Shown here piece after piece: positions 23,791 to 32,359 of a stretch of DNA of 47,331 bases. The position numbers were made by a program, and so were the translations under genes. Under the pieces are notes generated by a model. The model did not search any database, was not told the DNA's origin, and saw only the letters and a list, made by a program, of their open reading frames with translations. Source of the DNA: Bacteroidales bacterium (lineage in GTDB: Bacteria > Bacteroidota > Bacteroidia > Bacteroidales > UBA932); contig JAFZKT010000030.1 of assembly GCA_017553545.1 (NCBI GenBank), positions 1 to 47,331 on the forward strand, read 5' to 3'. Position 1 is the stretch's first letter; each line of letters opens with the position of its first letter.

Positions 23791-24555
23791 TTAGATCTCT
23801 TTTTCCGGGAACAACGAGAGGGTTTCGTCGTAAATCTTTTTGGCCTTGTAGGCGTGGCCGGCGGCATCCGGATGCGAGCCGCTGTAGATGGTCACCTTCC
23901 CGGCAACTTTTTCCCCGCGGAAGTCTATGCAGGGCAGCTTGTAATACTGGGCAATGGCTGCCACGGAATTGCCGTATTCACCCGCAATATCCGTTCCGAT
24001 GATGCAGATAATCTTGGCATCCGGGAACTTGTTCCTGATGTACTTGATTATGTAGATATAAGCATCGCGGAAACGCTGGGTGTAATTGATGGAAGCCATC
24101 GGAGTACCGTAGCAGAAATCACCCAGGGCAACCTGGTTGGATGCAATGGCATCATTGGTGCCGCCGAAAAGAATCACGCAGTCCGGGTTTGTCAGCAAAT
24201 CCAGCCGGTCCACGAAAGGCTTACGGTATGAGCTCCCGGTTCGGGGATCCGGTGCTACGCAGCTGCCGCTCCAGGACGTGTTAACATCCAGTTCACACTT
24301 CCAGTAATTGGTAATCAGTTGACCCCAGTAGGTCTTGGTCCAGTCCGTCACGTCGCATCCCGATGCGGCGGGATTCTTATAATAAGCCCGATGATCAGAC
24401 GGGATGATTCCCTCAAAGGTGGAGATGGAGTCTCCGATGATGGCTACACGCTTGGGAAAATCCCTTACCGTTTCCTTACGGGTGTTGCTGGAATTATCCT
24501 TGTTCCCGCAAGCCAGCAGCACGGGAATGAGCAGCAGATAAAAGAGTTTCTTCAT
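23791..24555 (-). CDS. SGNH/GDSL hydrolase lipoprotein
   Basis: 254 residues from the ATG at 24555, which begins a lipoprotein signal (PVLLACGNK, Cys16); the longer frame upstream crosses the terminator-like hairpin and repeat region. SGNH blocks: IIGDSIS (Ser43), a block II Gly near WSGSC, and FGGTND (Asn134). Block V reads YSGSHPDAAGH: His228 is present but the usual Asp three residues earlier is a Ser. Family members are esterases or deacetylases acting on glycans or lipids. It is a single-gene unit with its own promoter box and terminator. Confidence 0.87.
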   Translation of the reverse strand: MKKLFYLLLIPVLLACGNKDNSSNTRKETVRDFPKRVAIIGDSISTFEGIIPSDHRAYYKNPAASGCDVTDWTKTYWGQLITNYWKCELDVNTSWSGSCVAPDPRTGSSYRKPFVDRLDLLTNPDCVILFGGTNDAIASNQVALGDFCYGTPMASINYTQRFRDAYIYIIKYIRNKFPDAKIICIIGTDIAGEYGNSVAAIAQYYKLPCIDFRGEKVAGKVTIYSGSHPDAAGHAYKAKKIYDETLSLFPEKEI

Positions 24556-24578
24556 GGTTTGCTTGATTATTAGTTCTG

Positions 24579-24586
24579 CAAAGATA
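24579..24586 (-). promoter_or_regulatory. probable -7 box of the SGNH lipoprotein gene
   Basis: TATCTTTG on the - strand, 23 bp before the ATG. The region 19 bases further upstream falls within hairpin B and lacks a clear TTTG. Confidence 0.55.
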
Positions 24587-24619
24587 ACAAAAAAAACCGG
24601 CCCTTGTGACAAGAACCGC
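24587..24619 (-). terminator. hairpin B, second copy of the ribosomal operon terminator
   Basis: On the - strand CGGTTCTTG-TCA-CAAGGGCCG (two U-G pairs) followed by eight T. The 22-base core at 24597-24618 is identical to 25257-25278. It can terminate read-through and overlaps the SGNH promoter. Confidence 0.8.
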
Positions 24620-24692
24620 CCGTAAAGTGGACCAGGTCCGGAACCAGAAATGCGCATCGCCCCCCCTGGGATGCTTCCGTTTTCACGGGAAT

Positions 24693-24957
24693 GGCGCAGG
24701 TGCCCCTTCCGATTGGCGCAGGTGCCAAAATAGGGGCGACACCTGCACCGCATTTCTGCATTCTGCGCCGTCTGTCGGCGCAGGTACCCGGTCAAAAAAT
24801 GCACCTGCACCGCTAAGAACCAACACCTGCGCCAATCGGAAGGGGCACCTGCACCAAAAAGACCCAACACTTGTACCAAAAAGACCCAATACCTGTACCA
24901 GGAGGACCCGACACCTGCGCCAGAAGGGGCCGACACTTGTGCCAGCAGTCATGTGTG
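24693..24957. repeat. symmetric 22-bp unit array, copy 2
   Basis: Inverted units start at 24693 and 24715, a forward core at 24742, a 27-base centre at 24750-24776, and an inverted core at 24777. Seven forward units then start at 24804, 24826, 24848, 24870, 24892, 24914 and 24936, all 22 bp apart. Offsets from the second inverted unit (27, 62, 89) equal those of the array at 5970. Some cores carry C-to-T changes (CTTGTACC). The two left units plus spacer (24693-24724) are a 31/32 reverse complement of 24824-24855. The last unit runs into the structured element. Confidence 0.9.
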
Positions 24958-25183
24958 TGCAGGGAGGAAGGGATGGGCAGGAGTGAATGGGCGGAAACGG
25001 CTCCGTGGGGAGGCTTTGCGGAGGGAGCGGTGCCGTGCCAGCGGCAGGACGGAGTCTGTTCGACGACGTTATGGGCGCGGCCGCAGGCCACGACCATATA
25101 AAGGAGGAGTTAGGACGTCCAGCGACCGGGTGGGCGCCGTTTCCAACCACTGAACGGAGGCCCGCCCTTCCTCCCGTACACAC
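24953..25183. repeat. structured repeat element, copy 2
   Basis: 231 bp, same orientation as 5735-5959 and nearly identical through the middle. Ends pair as an 11-bp stem (GGGAGGAAGGG with its complement), a small internal loop, then six more pairs (GTGTGT/ACACAC). The internal stem TGCCG (25031-25035)/CGGCA (25042-25046) carries the compensated pair. No conserved reading frame. It lies between the array and the ribosomal operon terminator. Confidence 0.75.
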
Positions 25184-25247
25184 GGGCTAAAGCACGAAAA
25201 GTGCCATGGGTGCCTAAAAATGTTCTTTAGCGCCGGAGTATAACGAA

Positions 25248-25280
25248 ACAAAAAAACCGGCCCTTGTGACAAGAACCGGC
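25248..25280 (-). terminator. terminator of the ribosomal protein operon (hairpin A)
   Basis: On the - strand CCGGTTCTTG-TCA-CAAGGGCCGG with two U-G pairs, followed by TTTTTTTG. It starts 20 bp after the rplQ stop. Confidence 0.9.
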
Positions 25281-25299
25281 TTTTAAAAGCGAGGGTCGC

Positions 25300-25818
25300 T
25301 TATTCAGCGGCGGGTGCTTCGGCTGCAGGAGCTGCCTCGGGGGCGGCCTCTGCGGCAGGAGCTTCAGCTGCAGGGGCCTCTGCGGGGGCATCGGCCTTCT
25401 TGGCGCGGCTGCGGCGGGTTGTCTTCTTGGCTTCCTTCTTGCCGGCGGCGAGGGCTGCCTCGTTGAAGTCCACCAGTTCCACCATCACCATTTCGGCGGC
25501 GTCGCCGCTGCGGAAACCGGTGTGCAGGATGCGGAGGTATCCGCCCGGACGGTCGGCCACCTTTGGAGCCACGGTGCGGAAGAGTTCAGCCGTTGCCTCT
25601 TTATCCTTGAGGTAGCTGAACACCACGCGGCGGCTGTGGGTGCTGTCGTCCTTGGACTTGGTGATGAGGGGTTCCAGATAGGGCTTCAGGGCCTTGGCCT
25701 TGGCCTCGGTGGTGGTAATCCTCTTCTTGATGATGAGGGAGGATGCCATGTTGGCGAGCATCGCCTTGCGGTGTCCGCTCTGACGGCCCAGATGATTGAC
25801 TGCTCTATTGTGTCTCAT
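25300..25818 (-). CDS. rplQ: 50S ribosomal protein L17
   Basis: 172 residues. The N-terminal 115 or so are canonical L17 ([29 protein letters not shown]), which packs near the exit tunnel of the large subunit. After a basic stretch ([11 protein letters not shown]) comes a tail of about 35 residues made almost only of Ala, Pro and Glu (repeats of AEAPAAE), making it clearly longer than E. coli L17. Acidic Ala/Pro tails on L17 are seen in Bacteroidota, to my knowledge. Last gene of the operon, 2 bp after rpoA. Confidence 0.97.
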   Translation of the reverse strand: MRHNRAVNHLGRQSGHRKAMLANMASSLIIKKRITTTEAKAKALKPYLEPLITKSKDDSTHSRRVVFSYLKDKEATAELFRTVAPKVADRPGGYLRILHTGFRSGDAAEMVMVELVDFNEAALAAGKKEAKKTTRRSRAKKADAPAEAPAAEAPAAEAAPEAAPAAEAPAAE

Positions 25819-25820
25819 TG

Positions 25821-26828
25821 TTAAACGATCTTGTGCTTGGGTTCAATGTTGTACTTGGTGACATCCATCCCGAAGGAAAGCTTGTATTTTTCCACCAGGA
25901 GGTCTATCTCGCTGAGGGACTTGCGGCCGAAGTTGCGGAACTTCATCAGTTCGGCGCGGCTGTAGGACACGAGGTCTGCGAAGGTGTCGATATCGGCGGC
26001 CTTCAGGCAGTTGAAGGCACGGACGCTGAGGCCCATGTCCGACAACTTGGTCAGCAGCAGATGACGCGTCCGGAGGGCTTCCTCGTCCAGTTTGCTGCTG
26101 TCCGTTATCTCGGAGGACTCGATGGCGATCTTTTTGTCATCGGTGAACAGCCTGAAATGATAGATGAGGATGTCTGCGGCGCTTTGCAGGGCGGCCTCCG
26201 GGGAAATGCTCCCGTCGGTGACAATTTCCAGGTTCAGCTTCTCATAGTCGGTCTTCTGCTCCACGCGGAAGTTTTCCACGGTCCAGTTGACCTTCTTGAT
26301 GGGCGTATAGATGGCGTCAACGGGAATGGTGCCGATGGGCATGGCGGCGTCACGCATTTCTTCTGCGGGGACAAAGCCACGGCCCTTGGTGATGGTCAGC
26401 GTGATGCTGAGTTTCACGGACGGCTCCAGGGAGCAGATGTGAAGCTCCGGATTCAACACCTTGAAGGAAGACAATCCTTTGGAAATGTCCTCGGCGGTAA
26501 ATTCGGACTTGCCGCTGATGGTGATATTCGCTACCTCGGACTCCGCGTTCACATCCATCCGGCGCAGGCGGACCTGCTTGAGATTGAGGATGATGTCCTG
26601 CATGCCCTCGATGACGCCGGGAATGGTCTGGAATTCTTCCTGAACCCCGGCAATCTGGATCTGGGAGATAGCGAAACCTTCCAGGGAAGCAAGGAGGATG
26701 CGGCGGAGGGCGTTACCGATGGTCTGTCCGTAACCGGGCTCAAGCGGCCTGAATTCGAAACGACCCACGGTCTCCGTGCCTTCGAGCATGATCACCTTGT
26801 CGGGTTTCTGAAATGTTAAGATTGCCAT
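25821..26828 (-). CDS. rpoA: RNA polymerase alpha subunit
   Basis: 335 residues, full length. The N-terminal dimerisation domain carries [24 protein letters not shown] (given in part: [15 protein letters not shown]), and the C-terminal domain (about 255-320) has the DNA-binding helix region [16 protein letters not shown] and [12 protein letters not shown]. It nucleates assembly of beta and beta'. Position between rpsD and rplQ is the standard alpha operon order. Confidence 0.98.
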   Translation of the reverse strand: MAILTFQKPDKVIMLEGTETVGRFEFRPLEPGYGQTIGNALRRILLASLEGFAISQIQIAGVQEEFQTIPGVIEGMQDIILNLKQVRLRRMDVNAESEVANITISGKSEFTAEDISKGLSSFKVLNPELHICSLEPSVKLSITLTITKGRGFVPAEEMRDAAMPIGTIPVDAIYTPIKKVNWTVENFRVEQKTDYEKLNLEIVTDGSISPEAALQSAADILIYHFRLFTDDKKIAIESSEITDSSKLDEEALRTRHLLLTKLSDMGLSVRAFNCLKAADIDTFADLVSYSRAELMKFRNFGRKSLSEIDLLVEKYKLSFGMDVTKYNIEPKHKIV

Positions 26829-26849
26829 AAGATATTGGTGTTAAATCGA

Positions 26850-27452
26850 TTACTTGGAGTAGAGGTCCACAATGAGCTGCTCGTTGATATTCTCGGGGAT
26901 TTCCTCGCGGGCGGGAACATTCAGGAACTTGCCGGAAAGATTGGCGGCATCGAACTCCAGCCAGGCGTACTTGCTGGCATTGGCGATGCTGTTCTGTATG
27001 ACCTCGAGGCTCTTGGAGCGTTCGCGGACGGCGATGACCTGACCGGGCTTCACCTGGCAGGACGGGATGTTGCAGATGGCTCCGTCCAGGGAGATGTGGC
27101 GGTGCAGCACCAGCTGGCGGGCAGCGGCGCGGCTGGGAGCGATACCCAGACGGTACACCAGGTTGTCCAGACGGGATTCCAGAAGGAGGATCAGGTTCTC
27201 ACCGGTCTGGCCCTTCATGCGGGCGGCACGGCCGTAGGTGTTGCGGAACTGACGCTCCAGCACACCGTACATGTACTTGACTTTCTGTTTTTCCTTGAGC
27301 TGGATACCGTATTCCTTCTGCTTCTTGCGCTTGGCGGCCAGACCATGCTGTCCGGGAGGCGTATTGCGTTTTTCGAAGGTCTTGTCGGGGCCATAGATGG
27401 GCTCGCCGAACTTACGGGCGATGCGGGTGGTAGGACCAGTATATCTTGCCAT
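26850..27452 (-). CDS. rpsD: 30S ribosomal protein S4
   Basis: 200 residues. The N terminus ([21 protein letters not shown]) has no Cys zinc site, so it is the zinc-free form. The S4 RNA-binding domain is at about 92-155 ([22 protein letters not shown]). It binds 16S rRNA early in assembly; in E. coli it also represses its operon, and no comparable leader was identified here. The gene sits 21 bp after rpsK. Confidence 0.98.
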   Translation of the reverse strand: MARYTGPTTRIARKFGEPIYGPDKTFEKRNTPPGQHGLAAKRKKQKEYGIQLKEKQKVKYMYGVLERQFRNTYGRAARMKGQTGENLILLLESRLDNLVYRLGIAPSRAAARQLVLHRHISLDGAICNIPSCQVKPGQVIAVRERSKSLEVIQNSIANASKYAWLEFDAANLSGKFLNVPAREEIPENINEQLIVDLYSK

Positions 27453-27472
27453 AGTTCTTCTGTAGTTAAAAG

Positions 27473-27862
27473 TTAAACTTTTCGGCGGCCCTTAGGACGG
27501 CAACCATTGTGCGGCATGGGGGTGACGTCAATGATTTCGGTCACGGTAATGCCCGCATTGTTGATGGTGCGGATGGCGCTCTCACGGCCGGAGCCGGGGC
27601 CCTTCACATAGCACTTTACCTTGCGGAGACCAGCGTCGAAAGCGGTCTTGGACGCATCTTCTGCTGCCATCTGGGCGGCATAGGGCGTGTTCTTCTTGGA
27701 ACCGCGGAACCCGCATTTGCCGGCGGAAGACCAGCTGATCACCTGACCCTGGGAATTGCACAGGGAAACGATGACGTTGTTGAAGGTGGAAGAGATATGG
27801 GCCTGGCCATAGGCGTCTACCTTCACAACTCTTTTTTTGGTAGTTGTAGTTTTCTTTGCCAT
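27473..27862 (-). CDS. rpsK: 30S ribosomal protein S11
   Basis: 129 residues, usual length. Family signature [11 protein letters not shown] and the conserved C-terminal end [16 protein letters not shown] are present. It forms the platform of the small subunit with S6, S15 and S18. The N terminus is Lys/Thr rich. Confidence 0.98.
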   Translation of the reverse strand: MAKKTTTTKKRVVKVDAYGQAHISSTFNNVIVSLCNSQGQVISWSSAGKCGFRGSKKNTPYAAQMAAEDASKTAFDAGLRKVKCYVKGPGSGRESAIRTINNAGITVTEIIDVTPMPHNGCRPKGRRKV

Positions 27863-27874
27863 AACTAAAAGGGG

Positions 27875-28252
27875 TTACTTGGTTGCTTTCTTCTTGTTGG
27901 CAACGGTCTTCTTCTTACCCTTGCGGGTACGGGCGTTGTTCTTGGTGCTCTGACCGCGGACCGGAAGGCCTGCGCGGTGGCGGATGCCACGGTAGCAACC
28001 GATATCCATCAGGCGCTTGATGTCCATCTGGACGGAAGAGCGGAGTTCACCCTCAATCTTGAACTGATCGTTGATGAGGTTACGGATGGCGGCGATTTGG
28101 TCGTCGTTCCAGTCTCCGACTTTGATAGTAGGGTCGATGCCGCATTTCTCCAGAATGGTCTGGGCGCTGCTGCGGCCGATTCCGTAGATATAGGTGAGAC
28201 CTATAACTCCGTGTTTGTTGTTGGGTAAATCAACACCGGCGATTCTTGCCAT
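27875..28252 (-). CDS. rpsM: 30S ribosomal protein S13
   Basis: 125 residues. [20 protein letters not shown], the [11 protein letters not shown] helix-turn-helix region and the basic tail [16 protein letters not shown] that reaches the P-site tRNA are all present. It heads the rpsM-rpsK-rpsD-rpoA-rplQ block. Confidence 0.98.
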   Translation of the reverse strand: MARIAGVDLPNNKHGVIGLTYIYGIGRSSAQTILEKCGIDPTIKVGDWNDDQIAAIRNLINDQFKIEGELRSSVQMDIKRLMDIGCYRGIRHRAGLPVRGQSTKNNARTRKGKKKTVANKKKATK

Positions 28253-28283
28253 AATCTATCTGTGCTTTTATTAGTTACACTTA

Positions 28284-28400
28284 TTAACCCTGACGCATCT
28301 TGAACTTGGGGTTCTTCTTGCAGATAACGTACAGGCGGCCTTTACGCCGGACAATCTTGCAGTCTTCGCTGCGTTTCTTGATGGAGGTCTTGACTTTCAT
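28284..28400 (-). CDS. rpmJ: 50S ribosomal protein L36
   Basis: 38 residues ([20 protein letters not shown]...KFKMRQG). Of the four zinc ligands of the C+ form only Cys14 and Cys27 remain; Cys11 is Ser and the His near 32 is lost, so zinc binding is doubtful. It lies between infA and rpsM, the usual place. Confidence 0.95.
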   Translation of the reverse strand: MKVKTSIKKRSEDCKIVRRKGRLYVICKKNPKFKMRQG

Positions 28401-28412
28401 CGTATCTTGTTT

Positions 28413-28631
28413 TTATTTGTATCTGAAAGAAATTCTTCCTTTGGTTAAATCATAAGGTGAGATTTCAACTTTGACCCGGTCACCGAGAAGGATATGGATA
28501 AAGTTCATCCTCATCTTACCTGAAATGTTGCAGAGGAGGACATGACCGTTCTCCAGCTCCACGCGGAACATTGCGTTGGGGAGGGTTTCGATCACCGTTC
28601 CGTCCTGCTCGATAGCTACTTGTTTGGACAT
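28413..28631 (-). CDS. infA: translation initiation factor IF-1
   Basis: 72 residues, the standard size; a single OB fold ([45 protein letters not shown]). It binds the A site of the 30S subunit during initiation. It lies 15 bp after map and 12 bp before rpmJ. Confidence 0.98.
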   Translation of the reverse strand: MSKQVAIEQDGTVIETLPNAMFRVELENGHVLLCNISGKMRMNFIHILLGDRVKVEISPYDLTKGRISFRYK

Positions 28632-28646
28632 AGTTAAAAAGTCACT

Positions 28647-29447
28647 TTAAAATTTAATGGAACCGTCTTTCTCAATGTAGTCGAAGGTAGATAACTGTTC
28701 GGCCCGGCCTTTCCGGACAACAACTGTAAGCTCATAATGCGCCGCGTTCTTGTGGTCGGCGGTGTGGACGGCCCAGCCGTTGCTGGCCACGTACACGCCT
28801 CTTCCGCCCGCACAGATCATGGGCTCAATACAAATGGTCATTCCGTCCAGGAGGCGTGCCCCGTGGCCCCGTTTCCCGTAATTGGGAACGCCGGGATCCT
28901 CGTGCATCTCCTTCCCGATTCCGTGTCCTTCCAGTTCGCGGACCACGGAAAAACCGAAAGACCCTGCATACAGCTGCACCGCGTATCCGATATCGCCTGT
29001 CCGATTGCCCGCCACGGCAGCCTCGATGCCCTTGTACAGGGATGCCTTGGTGACATCCAGGAGTTTCCGGGTTTCGGCCGATATCTCCCCTACCGGGAAA
29101 GTATAGGCCGAATCCCCGTTGTACCCCTTGTACAGGGTTCCGCAATCCACGGAAACGATGTCTCCTTCTTCCAAAGGGCGGTCGCTCGGGAATCCGTGTA
29201 CGACCACGTCGTTTACGCTCATGCAGAGGGCTGCGGGAAAGCCATCATAACCTTTGAAGGAGGGAATGGCTCCGTGGTCGCGGATAAAGGTCTCGGCCAC
29301 CTCGTTCAACTTCGCAGTTGTCACACCGGGGGCGACCAGCTTACCGACCTCTGCCAGCGTCCGGGACACCAGGTCCCCGTTCAGGCGGAGCAATTCGATT
29401 TCCTCTTCGGTTCTAGGCCTCAGCATATGCCTTTTCAGTACATTCAA
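28647..29447 (-). CDS. map: type I methionine aminopeptidase
   Basis: 266 residues. Removes the initiator Met from new proteins, with two metal ions. Ligands are recognisable: VVHGFPSDR, VDCGTLYKGYNGDSAY (two Asp), GHGIGKEMHE (His), TICIEPM (Glu) and HYELTVVV (Glu). The start at 29447 is 3 bp after the secY stop; an in-frame ATG at 29426 (MLRPRTEEEIELLR) fits the family N terminus better and is a serious alternative. Confidence 0.96.
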   Translation of the reverse strand: MNVLKRHMLRPRTEEEIELLRLNGDLVSRTLAEVGKLVAPGVTTAKLNEVAETFIRDHGAIPSFKGYDGFPAALCMSVNDVVVHGFPSDRPLEEGDIVSVDCGTLYKGYNGDSAYTFPVGEISAETRKLLDVTKASLYKGIEAAVAGNRTGDIGYAVQLYAGSFGFSVVRELEGHGIGKEMHEDPGVPNYGKRGHGARLLDGMTICIEPMICAGGRGVYVASNGWAVHTADHKNAAHYELTVVVRKGRAEQLSTFDYIEKDGSIKF

Positions 29448-29450
29448 AAA

Positions 29451-30776
29451 TTACATTCCGGACCTGCCGGTTAAACGGCCGGTCTTCATCAGTCCGTCGT
29501 AGTGGCGCATCAGCAGATAGCTCTCGATTTGCTGGAGCGTATCCAGGATAACGCCCACCATGATCAGCAGCGAAGTGCCGCCAAAGAAGCCGGCGAACTG
29601 GTTATTCACACCCATAATGTTGGCAAGCGCCGGCATACAGGCAATCAGGCCCAGGAAAATGGCACCCGGGAGGGTGACCCTGGTCATGATTTCGTCCAGG
29701 TATTCGGCGGTCTTCTTGCCGGGCTTTACGCCGGGGATGAAGCCACCGTTCTTCTTCATGTCTTCGGACATCATCGTGGGGTTCACGGTGACGGCGGTGT
29801 AGAAGTAAGTAAATACAACTACCAGGAGGAAGAATACCACGTTATACCAAATGGAGGTGTAGCTGGAGAACGCAGCGGCGATTCCACGGGTGGTATCGAA
29901 GCTGCTCAGCAGCATAGGGAACATCATCAGGGCCTGGGCGAAGATGATGGGCATCACGCCGGCGGCATTGATCTTCAGGGGGATGTACTGGCGTACACCG
30001 CCGTACTGCTTGTTGCCGATCACACGTTTGGCATACTGTACGGGAACCTTGCGGACCGCCTGCACCAGGGCAATGGCAGCCAGGATGACGAGCACCCAGA
30101 CAATCATTTCCACGATAAACAGGAGCGGACCGCCCACACCGGAACCCGTAAGTTTCCAGGATGCTTCCGAAACCAGGGCGTAAGGCAGGCGAGCCACGAT
30201 ACCGATCATGATGATCAGGGAGATACCGTTGCCGATGCCTCTCTCGGTGATGCGCTCACCCAGCCACATGACGAACATGGAACCCGCCATGAGGATCAAG
30301 GTGCACACAGCGTTGAACCCGAAAGTACCCCAGTCCAGTGTCCGGGCTTCGGCGGGAATCATACCTGCCACGTAGGCGGGACCCTGGATGGCAAGGATGG
30401 CCACCGTGAGGTAACGGGTGATCTGGTTCATCTTCCGGCGGCCGCTCTCGCCTTCCATCTGCATTTTGCGGAAGGCGGGAACGAACATCCCCAGAAGCTG
30501 GACCACAATCGAAGCCGAGATGTACGGCATCACACCGAGGGCGAAGATGGACGCATTACCGAAGGCACCGCCGCTGAACATGTTCAGCAGGCCGAGGAGC
30601 CCGTCATTGGTATTCTTCGACTCCAAAGCCACCTTCAGAATGTCGGGGTTGATGCCCGGGAGAAGGATGAAGCTACCAAGCCGGTAAACCAGCACGAGCA
30701 GAATGGTATAACCGATTCGCTTGCGCAGTTCCTCGATGTTGTAAATGTTCTTTATGGTCTCGATAAACTTTCTCAT
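29451..30776 (-). CDS. secY: preprotein translocase subunit SecY
   Basis: 441 residues with about ten membrane segments. Starts MRKFIETIKNIYNIEELRKR; the plug/TM2 region (ASIFALGVMPYISASIVVQLLG) and the cytoplasmic loop ERGIGNGISLIIM are family hallmarks. It forms the protein-conducting channel of the inner membrane. It follows rplO by 11 bp, as in most bacterial spc operons. Confidence 0.98.
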   Translation of the reverse strand: MRKFIETIKNIYNIEELRKRIGYTILLVLVYRLGSFILLPGINPDILKVALESKNTNDGLLGLLNMFSGGAFGNASIFALGVMPYISASIVVQLLGMFVPAFRKMQMEGESGRRKMNQITRYLTVAILAIQGPAYVAGMIPAEARTLDWGTFGFNAVCTLILMAGSMFVMWLGERITERGIGNGISLIIMIGIVARLPYALVSEASWKLTGSGVGGPLLFIVEMIVWVLVILAAIALVQAVRKVPVQYAKRVIGNKQYGGVRQYIPLKINAAGVMPIIFAQALMMFPMLLSSFDTTRGIAAAFSSYTSIWYNVVFFLLVVVFTYFYTAVTVNPTMMSEDMKKNGGFIPGVKPGKKTAEYLDEIMTRVTLPGAIFLGLIACMPALANIMGVNNQFAGFFGGTSLLIMVGVILDTLQQIESYLLMRHYDGLMKTGRLTGRSGM

Positions 30777-30787
30777 CGTCGGAGGGT

Positions 30788-31237
30788 TTATTCGATAACG
30801 ATTGCTTTACCGCCGGCAGCTTCGATCTTCTCTTTGGCCGATGCGGAGAAGGCGTGGGCCTTCACTTCGATCTTGGCGGCGAGTTCGCCGTTGCCCAGCA
30901 CCTTCACCAGTTCGCCCTTGGAGGCGATGCCGGCGGCGATGAGGGTATCCACATCGAAGGCCTTTACCTTCAGCTTCTTGCTGAGGTCTTCCAGGGTGGC
31001 CACGTTCACGGCTTTGTAGGCTACGCGGGTGGGGTTCTTGAAACCGAACTTCGGCAGACGGCGCTGAATGGGCATCTGACCACCTTCATAGCCAATCTTA
31101 TGTTCGTAACCGGCACGGGCCTGTGCGCCCTTGGTACCGCGGGTGGCAGTGCCGCCCTTACCGGAACCCTGGCCGCGACCGACGCGCTTGCTGTTATGGG
31201 TTGCGCCCTTAGCGGGCTTTAAATTCTCAAGTTTCAT
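30788..31237 (-). CDS. rplO: 50S ribosomal protein L15
   Basis: 149 residues from the ATG at 31237. This start is preferred over an in-frame ATG at 31261 because it gives the family N terminus MKLENLKPAKGA, avoids overlap with rpmD, and has a GGAGG 9 bases upstream. The Gly-rich GRGQGSGKGGTATRG segment and the C-terminal EAAGGKAIVIE are typical. Confidence 0.96.
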   Translation of the reverse strand: MKLENLKPAKGATHNSKRVGRGQGSGKGGTATRGTKGAQARAGYEHKIGYEGGQMPIQRRLPKFGFKNPTRVAYKAVNVATLEDLSKKLKVKAFDVDTLIAAGIASKGELVKVLGNGELAAKIEVKAHAFSASAKEKIEAAGGKAIVIE

Positions 31238-31246
31238 CTCTTGTTT

Positions 31247-31251
31247 CCTCC
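31247..31251 (-). promoter_or_regulatory. Shine-Dalgarno sequence before rplO
   Basis: GGAGG, 9 bases before the rplO ATG and just inside the end of rpmD. Such sites are rare in Bacteroidota; this one fixes the rplO start. Confidence 0.75.
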
Positions 31252-31253
31252 AC

Positions 31254-31436
31254 TTAGTCAATTACTTCATAAGAAACCAGATGCTGAACTTTTTCCAGCA
31301 TGCCGCGAGTGATGGGGGTATCCTCCACAATCACGGTCTGGTGCATACGGCGGATGCCGAGAGTCTTGAGGTTCGCGATCTGACGCTTGGTCTCTCCATT
31401 CTTGGAGCGGACCTGGGTAATCTTAAGCTTTGCCAT
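31254..31436 (-). CDS. rpmD: 50S ribosomal protein L30
   Basis: 60 residues, full length (MAKLKITQVRSKNGETKRQI, LGIRRMHQTVIVEDTP). Standard position between rpsE and rplO. Confidence 0.97.
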   Translation of the reverse strand: MAKLKITQVRSKNGETKRQIANLKTLGIRRMHQTVIVEDTPITRGMLEKVQHLVSYEVID

Positions 31437-31449
31437 AGTCTCTCAGGAA

Positions 31450-31968
31450 TTAACCGTTAAAAACTTTGCTCATGGGGACACCGCGCAGACCGGCCACCGT
31501 GTATGCGTCGCGCATTTCGGTGAGGGCCTGGATGGTGGCTTTCACGAGGTTGTGAGGGTTGGAAGAGCCCTTGCTCTTGGCCAGGACGTTCTGCACACCT
31601 GCGCTCTCGAACACGGCACGCATGGCGCCGCCGGCCTTTACACCGGTACCGGGAGCTGCGGGTTTCATGAAGACCTCGGCGCCGCCGAAGCGGGAAACCT
31701 GCTCGTGGGGGATGGTGGTGTTGATGACGGGAACCTTCACCAGGTTCTTCTTGGCGTCTTCCACACCCTTGGCGATGGCGGCGGTGACTTCGTTGGCCTT
31801 ACCCAGGCCGTAGCCCACCACGCCGTTTTCGTCGCCCACTACCACGATGGCAGCAAAGCGGAAGTGACGGCCGCCCTTGGTGACCTTGGTAACACGGTTG
31901 ATGGCTACCAGTCTGTCCTTGAGTTCAAGGTCAGAGGTCTTAACTCTTTTAACATTTGAATTTGCCAT
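31450..31968 (-). CDS. rpsE: 30S ribosomal protein S5
   Basis: 172 residues. Double-stranded RNA-binding N-terminal domain ([39 protein letters not shown]) and the C-terminal S5 domain ([18 protein letters not shown]). It helps shape the mRNA entry site and decoding accuracy. Confidence 0.98.
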   Translation of the reverse strand: MANSNVKRVKTSDLELKDRLVAINRVTKVTKGGRHFRFAAIVVVGDENGVVGYGLGKANEVTAAIAKGVEDAKKNLVKVPVINTTIPHEQVSRFGGAEVFMKPAAPGTGVKAGGAMRAVFESAGVQNVLAKSKGSSNPHNLVKATIQALTEMRDAYTVAGLRGVPMSKVFNG

Positions 31969-31981
31969 ATCTCTTTACGTG

Positions 31982-32344
31982 TTAGAATGCAAGACCGCCT
32001 TCGCGGGCAGCGTCTGCAAGGGATTTAACTCTGCCGTGGAAGAGGTATCCTCCGCGGTCGAATGCAACGGCGGTGATGCCGGCTGCCAGGGCGCGCTCGG
32101 CGATGGCCTTACCCACGATGGCTGCGGCTTCGATGCCGGATTTGCCTTTGGTCTGGGCGGCGAGCTCTTTGTCGTTGGAAGCGGCGGCCACGAGGGTCTT
32201 CCCTTCCAGGTCGTTCACCACCTGGACATAAATCTGCTTGTTGGAGCGGAACACAACCATCCGGGGACGCTCGGCGGTGCCGTTGACGTGCTTGCGGATA
32301 CGGAAGTGAATCCTTCTTCTTCTTTCAATTCTATTGAGTGCCAT
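31982..32344 (-). CDS. rplR: 50S ribosomal protein L18
   Basis: 120 residues. [20 protein letters not shown], the [21 protein letters not shown] core, and the end [20 protein letters not shown] are canonical; it binds 5S rRNA. A full AGGAGG stands 8 bases upstream of the ATG. Confidence 0.98.
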   Translation of the reverse strand: MALNRIERRRRIHFRIRKHVNGTAERPRMVVFRSNKQIYVQVVNDLEGKTLVAAASNDKELAAQTKGKSGIEAAAIVGKAIAERALAAGITAVAFDRGGYLFHGRVKSLADAAREGGLAF

Positions 32345-32352
32345 AATTCTTT

Positions 32353-32358
32353 CCTCCT
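32353..32358 (-). promoter_or_regulatory. Shine-Dalgarno sequence before rplR
   Basis: AGGAGG, 8 bases before the ATG, directly before the end of rplF. An ideal Shine-Dalgarno in a phylum that mostly lacks them. Confidence 0.75.
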
Positions 32359-32359
32359 A

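Noticed and set aside
24556..24936. Longer form of the SGNH lipoprotein
   Set aside because: The extra 127 residues cross the hairpin and the repeat array, and the lipoprotein signal starts at 24555.
24804..24957. Tandem repeats coding for a repeat protein
   Set aside because: A 22-bp period shifts frame at each unit; ORFs here are short, shared by chance and not kept between the two loci.
24693..24957. Tn7-like transposon end with 22-bp transposase sites
   Set aside because: No terminal TGT/ACA boundary, no target duplication seen and no transposase gene in the window; units point both ways around a centre.
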